Shown: positions 1 through 6,110 of the stretch, piece after piece
How positions within the stretch are numbered: position 1 is the stretch's first letter
Layout of the letters: every line of letters starts with the position of its first letter
Assembly: GCA_007128075.1 (NCBI GenBank)
Contig: SKYD01000177.1
Coordinates: 1 to 7,529 of the forward strand
Length of the DNA stretch: 7,529 nucleotides
Origin: Thiorhodovibrio sp.
GTDB taxonomy: Bacteria > Pseudomonadota > Gammaproteobacteria > Chromatiales > Chromatiaceae
Direction: 5' to 3'
Notes under the pieces: generated by a model
Databases searched by the model: none
Told to the model about the DNA's origin: nothing
Seen by the model: the letters and a program-made list of their open reading frames with translations, nothing else
Translations under genes and position numbers: made by a program

Positions 1-72
1 ACGCAGTAAAGCGCGAGCACCTGCACATTGCAATGCGTCACGCGCCGTTGTTTTAGGCATAAACATAACCAT
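1..72 (-). CDS. Possible start of a divergent gene, cut by the left edge
   Basis: On the minus strand an open frame runs from an ATG at 72 to the window edge without a stop. Further in-frame ATGs lie at 66 and 60. From the last one the peptide begins MPKTTARDALQCAGARALLR, which has a plausible Ala/Arg-rich composition. Upstream of the first ATG the minus strand reads GAGCGG, only a weak Shine-Dalgarno. A competing minus-strand frame from an ATG at 83 is also open and reads less like protein. Twenty-odd codons are too few to assign a function, and the whole stretch could be non-coding leader. The support is the divergent layout (a promoter for the opposite gene lies about 50 bp away) and the open frame. 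Confidence 0.3.
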   Translation of the reverse strand, partial: MVMFMPKTTARDALQCAGARALLR

Positions 73-123
73 ACCGCTCGCATAATATGCGCCAATTTTG
101 CAGCCAACCTGGTTTGTTGGCAA

Positions 124-151
124 TTGACGGTGATCGAAATCTCAGTACAAT
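124..151 (+). promoter_or_regulatory. Sigma-70-like promoter for the hydrolase-kinase-metA-GT operon
   Basis: TTGACG at 124-129 matches five of six bases of the -35 consensus. TACAAT at 146-151 matches five of six of the -10 consensus, with a 16-bp spacer. A second overlapping TACAAT lies at 151-156. Transcription would start near 158, leaving a leader of roughly 50 nt before the ATG at 212. A weaker TATACAT at 180-186 could be another -10 but lacks a good -35. No promoter of similar quality is visible before the three downstream genes, so this one probably drives all four. Confidence 0.55.
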
Positions 152-171
152 ACAATTCGTGCTGTACTGAG
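141..171. repeat. 9-bp perfect inverted repeat over the -10 and start region
   Basis: CTCAGTACA at 141-149 and TGTACTGAG at 163-171 are perfect reverse complements separated by 13 nt. The left arm overlaps the proposed -10 hexamer and the right arm lies just past the expected transcription start. The position fits an operator for a dimeric repressor. The right arm alone would be transcribed, so an RNA hairpin is less likely unless transcription starts further upstream. It does not match a LexA box or any other operator I recognise. Confidence 0.5.
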
Positions 172-211
172 GGCTTGATTATACATTAGTTTTTGGCTCC
201 GGGGTGTGACG

Positions 212-1216
212 ATGAATGACATCAAACGACAGAAAAAACGCTGGATTGTCGTGGCGTTGTTGGCAATTGGGCTAGGCTGTGGCGGCTATACGCTGACCCA
301 ATCGTTGCCGATCTTTCCGGAGTGGATTGCAGAACAGATTGAACTGCCAGTGGATATAATGGCATATTTGGCAGATCAAGAAGCACGATTTGATGATCTG
401 GTCGCCAATACCGAAAAAACCATTGTGTGGGCGGACGAGGTGGGCGTGCAAACGCCGTTGGCTGTGGTCTATCTGCATGGATTTTCTGCCTCGCGCCAAG
501 AAACCGCGCCCCTGAGCGAACAGGTGGCGCAGGCGTTGGGTGCCAATCTTTTTTACACCCGCTTAACTGGCCATGGACAGCCGCCAGCAGCCTTGGCCGC
601 TGCGCAGGTCACCGATTGGATGGATGATGCGCTGGAGGCACTGGCGATTGGGCAGCGCCTCGGCGAGCGGGTGGTGCTGATTGGCAACTCGACCGGTGCC
701 ACCATTGCCACCTGGCTGGCAGCGCAAAATCTCGACCCAGCGCCCTGGGCGTTGGTGCTGCTGTCGCCGCACTATGGGTTGCGCGATGTGCGCTCGGAGT
801 GGGTGACCTGGCCAGGTGGTCTGTGGCTGGCGCAAACCCTGATCGGTCCAGAGTATCATAGCGAGCGGCTCAATGAACGCCATGCCCGTTACTGGACCAA
901 CAGCTATCCAGTGGCTGCGCTGCGCCCGATGATACAAATTGTGCAATTGACCCGCCAGGCACCGCTTGAGGAGATTGTGCAGCCGATATTGATCATCTAT
1001 TCGCCAGAGGATCAGGTTGTTGATCCTGCGCGGATTTTGTGGGCATTTGAGCGTTTTGGTGCCTCGCACAAGCTGCTGCGTGCGGTGCCGACGCTTGATC
1101 ATGGCTCGCGTCATATACTGGCTGGCGATATTCTGGCGCCTGATGATACCGAAGCCATCGCCCAGATGATTGTTGGGTTTGTCAACGAAATGACCCAATT
1201 CACTGCGCAGCCCTAA
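212..1216 (+). CDS. Membrane-anchored alpha/beta hydrolase (esterase/lipase-like)
   Basis: Serine hydrolase of the alpha/beta fold, 334 residues. A basic N-terminus (KRQKKR) precedes one hydrophobic segment (about residues 11-28), suggesting a signal anchor with the enzyme in the periplasm. The cysteine in that segment has a poor lipobox (Gly at -3), so a lipoprotein is unlikely. The core starts near residue 83 with an HG oxyanion motif (YLHGFSAS). The nucleophile elbow is GNSTG with Ser160, the acid is probably Asp267 (SPEDQVVDP) and the base His297 (LDHGSRH). A lid-like insert lies between about 190 and 250. I chose ATG 212 because GGGG at 201-204 is 7 nt upstream; a GTG at 206 would add two residues but has no spaced ribosome site. 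It is first in a tight four-gene run, 11 bp before the next gene. The substrate (ester, lipid or peptide) cannot be read from the sequence. Confidence 0.88.
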   Translation: MNDIKRQKKRWIVVALLAIGLGCGGYTLTQSLPIFPEWIAEQIELPVDIMAYLADQEARFDDLVANTEKTIVWADEVGVQTPLAVVYLHGFSASRQETAPLSEQVAQALGANLFYTRLTGHGQPPAALAAAQVTDWMDDALEALAIGQRLGERVVLIGNSTGATIATWLAAQNLDPAPWALVLLSPHYGLRDVRSEWVTWPGGLWLAQTLIGPEYHSERLNERHARYWTNSYPVAALRPMIQIVQLTRQAPLEEIVQPILIIYSPEDQVVDPARILWAFERFGASHKLLRAVPTLDHGSRHILAGDILAPDDTEAIAQMIVGFVNEMTQFTAQP

Positions 1217-1227
1217 ATTTTTGTTAA

Positions 1228-2085
1228 ATGAGGCATCCCTTGAAGCTCACAGTTGAGGAATTTCAACGCTGGTCCAATCGTCACATCACCCTGCTGGGGA
1301 TGTCGGGGGTTGGCAAAACCTATCTCTCAGCAGTGCTGCGCCGCAATGATTGGTTTCACTATTCTGGTGATTATCGCATCGGCACCCGCTATTTGGACGA
1401 ACCAATTCTGGACCTAATCAAAACCCAGGCGATGCAGGTGCCTTTTTTGCGGCAACTGTTGCGCCGTGACTGGATTGCGATTCGCAACAACATCAAGGTT
1501 GACGATCTAGGGGCGGTGATGAGCTTTATCGGTCAGCTCGGCAACCCAGAACTCGGCGGCATGGGACTTGGCGAGTTTAGCCGCCGCCAGGCACTGTATC
1601 GTGATGCCGAAATCAGCGCCATGCGCGATGTGCCTGAGTTTATCGACAAAGCGCGGCGCATCTATGGCTATCGTCATTTCGTTAATGATGTCGGCGGCAG
1701 TCTGTGCGAACTCGACGAGCCAGCGGTGATTGAGCTGCTCGCCGCCCATACCTTGATTCTTTATATTCGGGTGCCGCCCGAGGATGAGATTAAATTGATT
1801 GAACGCGCCCAAGCCGATCCCAAGCCGTTGTATTTTCGACCAGAATTTTTACGGTCGGCAGTGAAAGATTATTTAGCGGAACATCAACTGGAATATGTTG
1901 CCGATATTGTTCCCAATGATTTCACGCGCTGGGTATTTCCACGGCTGTTTCATTCACGGGTGCCACGCTATGAAGCGATTGCCAAACCTTACGGCTACAC
2001 CGTCAGCTCGGGTGAGATTGCCAGCGTGCGCGATGAACAAGATTTTTTACAGTTGATCGCCACCGCGATTCAGCGCCAGCATTGA
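1228..2085 (+). CDS. P-loop NTPase with shikimate-kinase-like motif order
   Basis: 285 residues with a clear Walker A, GMSGVGKT, at residues 24-31. Several motifs then follow in the order seen in shikimate-kinase-like enzymes. FHYSGDYRIG (43-52) sits where shikimate kinase has its substrate-binding Asp. FVNDVGGS (151-158) resembles the Gly-Gly strand. ILYIRVPPEDE (177-187) followed by PKPLYFRPEF (198-207) resembles the 'YL...R..RPL' lid. RVPRYEAIA (244-252) resembles 'RNPLYEEIA'. The family is about 170 residues, so residues 60-140 look like an insertion. I infer a cytosolic small-molecule kinase; many pipelines would simply say ATPase. The ATG at 1228 has no Shine-Dalgarno, whereas a TTG at 1240 follows TGAGG (1229-1233) by 6 nt, so the true start may be 1240 (281 residues). 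Its stop lies 14 bp before the metA ATG, which suggests translational coupling. Confidence 0.8.
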   Translation: MRHPLKLTVEEFQRWSNRHITLLGMSGVGKTYLSAVLRRNDWFHYSGDYRIGTRYLDEPILDLIKTQAMQVPFLRQLLRRDWIAIRNNIKVDDLGAVMSFIGQLGNPELGGMGLGEFSRRQALYRDAEISAMRDVPEFIDKARRIYGYRHFVNDVGGSLCELDEPAVIELLAAHTLILYIRVPPEDEIKLIERAQADPKPLYFRPEFLRSAVKDYLAEHQLEYVADIVPNDFTRWVFPRLFHSRVPRYEAIAKPYGYTVSSGEIASVRDEQDFLQLIATAIQRQH

Positions 2086-2099
2086 TAGGCGACACTCCG

Positions 2100-3194
2100 A
2101 TGCCTCTTGTTGCCCACAATCATATCCCTACCTTCGAGCGGCTGCGCAGCGAAGGGCAGATTGTTCTTGAATCGGCACATGCCGTTCATCAAGATATTCG
2201 CGAGCTGCATATTGGCTTACTTAATATGATGCCAGATGCCGCACTGCGAGCCACCGAGCGTCAATTTTTTCGGCTGATTGGTCAGAGCAACCAGATCGCG
2301 CAATTTTATGTGCATCCGTTTACGCTGGAAGGTGTACACCGCTCACCCGAAGCCCGTGCCTATATCGAGCAGTATTACGAGTCGTTTGACCAGTTACGCA
2401 ACGAAGGCCTCGATGGGCTGATCATCACTGGCGCCAATGTCCAGGGCGCCAATCTTGCCAACGAGCCATTCTGGGAGCCGCTGATTGAGGTCGTGGACTG
2501 GGCGACCCATTCAGTCACCTCGACTCTATGCTCCTGTCTCGCCACCCATGCGGTGATGCAATTTCGCTACGGCCAACAGCGCCAGCCATTGGGCTTTAAG
2601 CGTTGGGGAGTTTATCCGCATCGTGTGGTCAATCGTCATCATCCGTTGGTGATCAATGTCAACACTCTATTCGATGTCCCGCATTCACGGTTCAATGACA
2701 TCTCACGGGCGCAGTTTGAGGCGGCGGGCTGTCAGGTGCTTGCCGAAAGTCAGCAGGCTGGGGTGCATCTGGCAGTGAGTGCGGATGGCTTTAGGATCGT
2801 GTTTTTCCAAGGGCATCCTGAATATGACACCATCTCATTGCTCAAAGAATATAAACGAGAAGTCAACCGCTTTATTCAAGGTGCCCTGACCCAGTATCCG
2901 CCGTTTCCAGAGCATCTGTTTAGCCTGCACACTCGGGCTTTGCTCAACGAACATCGGGAGCGCATCGAGCGCGCACTTGACCGTGGACGCGAGCCACCGC
3001 CATTTCCTGAAGCACGACTCGAACACGAGCTACATAACACCTGGCGCGACACCGCCGAAGGCGTGGTTGGCAACTGGATGGGGCTGATTTATCGCATCAC
3101 CAACAACGACCGCCGCTTCCCCTTTATGGACGATGTTGATGCCAATGATCCGTTGCAGTTGATGCAACATCAAGCTGGGCTTGACTGCGGATGA
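2100..3194 (+). CDS. metA: MetA-family homoserine O-acyltransferase (succinyl or acetyl)
   Basis: Acylates the hydroxyl of L-homoserine from an acyl-CoA, the first committed step to methionine, in the cytoplasm. The 364-residue protein aligns along its length with E. coli MetA: LLNMMPDAALRATERQFFRL near the N-terminus, GLIITGAN, VTSTLCSCLATHAV, VPHSRF and GHPEYD. The nucleophile is Cys146, the second Cys of LCSC; His239 and Glu241 in GHPEYD complete the active site. The residue aligned with E. coli Gly111 (Glu in acetyl-specific enzymes) is Gln115, so the acyl donor is not settled. It is about 55 residues longer than E. coli MetA, mostly after GHPEYD, in a charged helical insert and a C-terminal tail. 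The frame is open upstream to a TTG at 2082, but ATG 2100 gives the MPLV start I expect for this family and has AGG at 2087-2089. It ends in ATGA, overlapping the next start. Confidence 0.93.
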   Translation: MPLVAHNHIPTFERLRSEGQIVLESAHAVHQDIRELHIGLLNMMPDAALRATERQFFRLIGQSNQIAQFYVHPFTLEGVHRSPEARAYIEQYYESFDQLRNEGLDGLIITGANVQGANLANEPFWEPLIEVVDWATHSVTSTLCSCLATHAVMQFRYGQQRQPLGFKRWGVYPHRVVNRHHPLVINVNTLFDVPHSRFNDISRAQFEAAGCQVLAESQQAGVHLAVSADGFRIVFFQGHPEYDTISLLKEYKREVNRFIQGALTQYPPFPEHLFSLHTRALLNEHRERIERALDRGREPPPFPEARLEHELHNTWRDTAEGVVGNWMGLIYRITNNDRRFPFMDDVDANDPLQLMQHQAGLDCG

Positions 3195-4489
3195 CGATCT
3201 ATATCGACTGCTCATCAGTGTATAGTCATCCGCAAATTAACACGGGAATTCAGCGCGTTGTACGGGAATTGATAGCGCATCTGCCCATTGCAGCACAAAG
3301 CCAAAACGAGCAAGTGCAGCCAGTGGTCTGCGTGGGCGAGCAGTTTTGCTCAATTGATCCAGCAGCGTTGGCCTACAATCCACGATATATCGAACAGCAA
3401 CAGCACTTAACGCATCCATTACGGCGACTTTATAATGAGCTGCGGGTCACGCTCTATACGCTGTTGCCCTATCCGTGGCTGTATCACTTCTTATTTGCCC
3501 CCCGTGAACAGTTTGGATTAACTTGGCTACTGAGCCGATTGCTGCCGCGGCGCGGGCATTCCTCTAAAACAACCACATTGCCTGGTGTACCAATTGTTTT
3601 TACCCCTGGAGATCGCTTGCTGTTGGCGGATTCTCATTGGGTGCCAACCGTCTGGCCGGCGGTGCGGCAAGCACGCCACCAAGGCGCGATGGTGTGGACT
3701 GTTATTTATGATTTGATGCCGTTGCACCAGCCACAACTGTGTGAGCGTTTGGTGGTGGTGCTATTTCGTCAGTGGCTACATCGCACACCAAAAGAAACTG
3801 ATGGCTATCTCACCATCTCCAACACCGTCGCTGAGGAGCTAAGAACATTTTTAGCCCGGCGCTATCCTCAGTATAGCCATCCAATCCACCCCATTGTTCT
3901 CGGTGGTGATTTTCAACGCGCCAAGACCACCGCCCCCGTGCGTGCGGCGCTGGCGCAGGTGACTAAGCGGTCGACCTATTTGATGGTTGGCACCCTAGAG
4001 CCGCGCAAAAATCATCGTTATGTTCTCGATGCTTTTGATGTTCTCTGGGCGCAGGGGTTGGAGGTGAATCTTTGTTTGATCGGGCGTGTAGGCTGGAAAA
4101 CGCGCCCGCTGCTGCGTCGAATTCAACGCCACCCCAAGCTTCACCACCGACTGTATTGGTTTGATGATCTCAATGATCAGGAATTAACCTGGTGCTATCA
4201 TCATGCACGCTTATTATTGTTTCCATCGCTCGCTGAGGGGTTTGGGCTGCCCATTGTCGAGGCACTGGCGCATGATCTCCCCGTTTTAGCCAGCGATATC
4301 CCCATTCATCGCGAGGTTGGCAAACAACAGATTGGTTATTTTGATCTTGCCAATCCAAATGATTTAATCCGCCAAATCACTGCAATTGAACAACACGGGC
4401 TTCCTGCTGATCTCATCCCCACTGATGCCCACTGGCCAAGCTGGGATGATTGCGCCCGTCAGCTTTATCGCATCGTGACAACGCAATGA
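3191..4489 (+). CDS. GT4-family glycosyltransferase
   Basis: 432-residue retaining GT-B glycosyltransferase that would transfer a sugar from a nucleotide-sugar donor, probably at the inner face of the cytoplasmic membrane. The N-terminal acceptor domain opens MTIYIDCSSVY and has NTGIQRVVREL (17-27), a start common in polysaccharide and O-antigen GT4 enzymes. VIYDLMPLHQP (171-181) and LTISNTVAEEL (207-217) are also typical. The donor domain begins near MVGTLEPRKNH (265-275), continues with LCLIGRVG, and carries the E-x7-E motif at Glu349 and Glu357 (EGFGLPIVE), followed by LPVLASDIPIHREV. No membrane segment is evident. The start overlaps the metA stop by 4 bp (ATGA) and has no strong Shine-Dalgarno, so translation probably reinitiates from metA. 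No polysaccharide cluster surrounds it in this window, so acceptor and sugar are unknown. Confidence 0.9.
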   Translation: MTIYIDCSSVYSHPQINTGIQRVVRELIAHLPIAAQSQNEQVQPVVCVGEQFCSIDPAALAYNPRYIEQQQHLTHPLRRLYNELRVTLYTLLPYPWLYHFLFAPREQFGLTWLLSRLLPRRGHSSKTTTLPGVPIVFTPGDRLLLADSHWVPTVWPAVRQARHQGAMVWTVIYDLMPLHQPQLCERLVVVLFRQWLHRTPKETDGYLTISNTVAEELRTFLARRYPQYSHPIHPIVLGGDFQRAKTTAPVRAALAQVTKRSTYLMVGTLEPRKNHRYVLDAFDVLWAQGLEVNLCLIGRVGWKTRPLLRRIQRHPKLHHRLYWFDDLNDQELTWCYHHARLLLFPSLAEGFGLPIVEALAHDLPVLASDIPIHREVGKQQIGYFDLANPNDLIRQITAIEQHGLPADLIPTDAHWPSWDDCARQLYRIVTTQ

Positions 4490-4503
4490 TGACGCGCTGC
4501 CTG

Positions 4504-5313
4504 TCAATTAGCACCCGCCAGCACAGGCTGCGGCTGATAAAAGGGCAGGGTTTTGCGCGCCTGAACCCAGTCGATTAGCTCCATTTGTCCATCATGGGTT
4601 TCAACCAGTGCGGTACAGCTTTCCACCCAATCGCCGCAGTTGGCATAGTGGATACCCTCAATCAGCCGCAGGTCGGCATGGTGAATATGACCACTGATGA
4701 TGCCGTCAACCTCAGCATGCCGCGCCGCTTTGACTAATTCGTGTTCATATTGCTCGATATAGCGCACCGCATTTTTAACTTTGCGTTTGAGATAGGCCGC
4801 CAGTGACCAGTAGTCAAGCCCGAGTTGTCGCCGCAGCCGATGCACAATTTGATCAGCATCAAGCAGCAGATCGTAGAGCATGGAGCCTAGATATGCTGGC
4901 CATTTGCGAGTTTGGATCAGCGCATCAAAGCGATCACCGTGCAGCACCAGCCACCGCTTGCCGTCAGCACCCTGATGGATCACCTCATCGCGCAGCGCAA
5001 TCGCACCAAAATCATTGCCAACATAGCGGCGCATCAGCGCGTCATGATTGCCTGGCAAATAGATGACCTCGGTGCCCTGATGGGCTTTATCGAGCAAGGC
5101 ACGGATGACCTCAGCATGGCGTGCTGGCCAAATCGGGTGTTGTTTTAGTGCCCAAAAGTCGATAATGTCACCAACCAGATATAGCCGCTGGCACTGTGTT
5201 TGGCGTAAAAAATCGATGATTAATTCTGCTTGGCAGCCATGGAACCCAAGATGAATATCTGACATCCAGATGGTTCGATATGATGCAAGCCGCTGTGGCT
5301 GATCCTGATTCAT
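4504..5313 (-). CDS. LpxH/LpxH2-type metallophosphoesterase (UDP-diacylglucosamine diphosphatase family)
   Basis: 269-residue calcineurin-like phosphoesterase. The dimetal motifs are in order: SDIHLG (Asp19, His21), GDIIDFW (Asp49), GNHD (Asn89, His90), LHGDRFD (His125) and SGHIHH (His209, His211). A helical insert (about 135-190) would form the lid that holds lipid substrate in LpxH. GNHD and the long insert resemble the LpxH2 branch rather than classical LpxH, which has GNRD. LpxH hydrolyses UDP-2,3-diacylglucosamine to lipid X at the inner membrane; as I recall, Pseudomonas LpxH2 lacked that activity, so I give no symbol. The frame is open upstream to 5688, but the start at 5313 is preceded by GAGG 9 nt away and by family-like residues (RTIWMSDIHLG soon after), while the extension has no homology I recognise and is antisense to the next gene. 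It converges on the glycosyltransferase with only 14 bp between. Confidence 0.88.
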   Translation of the reverse strand: MNQDQPQRLASYRTIWMSDIHLGFHGCQAELIIDFLRQTQCQRLYLVGDIIDFWALKQHPIWPARHAEVIRALLDKAHQGTEVIYLPGNHDALMRRYVGNDFGAIALRDEVIHQGADGKRWLVLHGDRFDALIQTRKWPAYLGSMLYDLLLDADQIVHRLRRQLGLDYWSLAAYLKRKVKNAVRYIEQYEHELVKAARHAEVDGIISGHIHHADLRLIEGIHYANCGDWVESCTALVETHDGQMELIDWVQARKTLPFYQPQPVLAGAN

Positions 5314-5318
5314 TTGCA

Positions 5319-5355
5319 GATACCTCGTCGCAATTGATTCAATTTTGTAGGTATC
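5319..5355 (-). promoter_or_regulatory. Inverted repeat masking the phosphoesterase ribosome site
   Basis: GATACCT (5319-5325) and AGGTATC (5349-5355) are perfect 7-bp reverse complements with 23 nt between. In the minus-strand transcript the downstream arm contains most of the GAGG Shine-Dalgarno of the phosphoesterase. If the leader is transcribed from upstream, a stem would cover the ribosome site. The loop is long and AT-rich (it includes CAATTGATTCAATTTTG), so the structure would be weak. It could equally be a protein site in the divergent intergenic region, or chance. Confidence 0.3.
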
Positions 5356-5426
5356 GTCGCCGAGTTTGATTACAGATTGATTGAGAAATTGTGAAGCTTT
5401 GATGAATTTAACCGCTGGGGCACGCA

Positions 5427-6104
5427 ATGAGTTGGAAAACAGCCTATCGTTCTTTTTATTATCAGAATGCACCACAGCCCAAGGATCCGCATCTGCCGTG
5501 GTCAAAAACCGCGCTGCTGTGCATTGATGTGCAAAATTACAGCCTGATCGCCCACGATGATCCGGCTGAACGGTTGCGCTGGAAGCCATTTCGACGACGA
5601 ATGCGGGAGCTGGTGATTCCCAACATTGCCGCCTTGCAGCAGGATTTTCGCGCTCGGGGGATTGATGTGTTGCATGCGCGGATTGCATGCTTGCTCAACG
5701 ATGGCCGCGACCGCTCGTTAAGTCAAAAGATGCCAGGGTGGAATAATTTGTTGATGCTGCGCTCCAGTCCAATTTCGCAAATTGTTGATGAATGCGCACC
5801 AGTGCGCGATGAAATTGTGGTCACCAAAACCACAGACAGTGCGTTGACAGGCACCAATCTACGGCTGTTGCTGACCAATATGGGGATTGTCAATGTGATT
5901 GTGGTGGGGATTTACACTGATCAGTGTATATCTTCAACAGTGCGCGGTCTCGCCGATGAAAGTTTTCAGGTCATTGTCTTAGATGATTGCTGTGCCGCAG
6001 GCACCGACGATCTGCATCAGCGTGAATTAGAAATTTTAAACTGCATTTATTGTCAGGTGATGACCCGTCAAGAATTAAATGCCATCATGCGAATTGAGGG
6101 GTAG
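5427..6104 (+). CDS. Isochorismatase-like cysteine hydrolase
   Basis: 225-residue hydrolase of the isochorismatase superfamily, which cleaves C-N or C-O bonds through a Cys nucleophile. The triad is Asp34 (LCIDVQN), Lys134 (VVTKTTDSAL) and Cys167 (GIYTDQCISSTVRGL). ALTGTNLRLLL before the last strand is typical, as is VIVLDDCCAAGTDDLH after it. No signal peptide or membrane segment is seen, so it should act in the cytoplasm. The presence of Cys167 points to an amidase-type member (ureidoacrylate, biuret, nicotinamide or N-carbamoyl substrates) rather than a true isochorismatase. No carrier domain is fused and nothing nearby suggests a siderophore. GGGG at 5417-5420 is 6 nt before the ATG. It is the first gene of the right-hand run and is divergent from the phosphoesterase. 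The substrate cannot be predicted. Confidence 0.88.
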   Translation: MSWKTAYRSFYYQNAPQPKDPHLPWSKTALLCIDVQNYSLIAHDDPAERLRWKPFRRRMRELVIPNIAALQQDFRARGIDVLHARIACLLNDGRDRSLSQKMPGWNNLLMLRSSPISQIVDECAPVRDEIVVTKTTDSALTGTNLRLLLTNMGIVNVIVVGIYTDQCISSTVRGLADESFQVIVLDDCCAAGTDDLHQRELEILNCIYCQVMTRQELNAIMRIEG

Positions 6105-6110
6105 GCGGCA

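Noticed and set aside
212..300. Lipoprotein signal in the alpha/beta hydrolase (Cys in the N-terminal hydrophobic segment)
   Set aside because: The residues before the Cys are Gly-Leu-Gly, with Gly at -3, which does not fit a lipobox. A signal anchor is more likely.
563..1198. Long minus-strand open frame opposite the alpha/beta hydrolase
   Set aside because: The plus-strand frame has the full catalytic motifs. The opposite frame is rich in His, Arg and Gln with no motif, as expected for a shadow frame.
4490..4530. Bidirectional terminator between the convergent genes
   Set aside because: GCCTGT (4499-4504) and ACAGGC (4523-4528) could pair, but the loop is 18 nt, the right arm lies inside the phosphoesterase gene and no T-run follows on either strand.
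5366..5408. Promoter for the cysteine hydrolase run (TTGATT or TTGAGA with weak -10 candidates)
   Set aside because: Several AT-rich hexamers are possible, but none has both boxes close to consensus at good spacing, so I cannot choose one.
5314..5688. N-terminal extension of the phosphoesterase frame by 125 codons on the minus strand
   Set aside because: The ATG at 5313 has a GAGG ribosome site and sits just before the first catalytic motif. The extension is antisense to the cysteine hydrolase and has no recognisable protein character.
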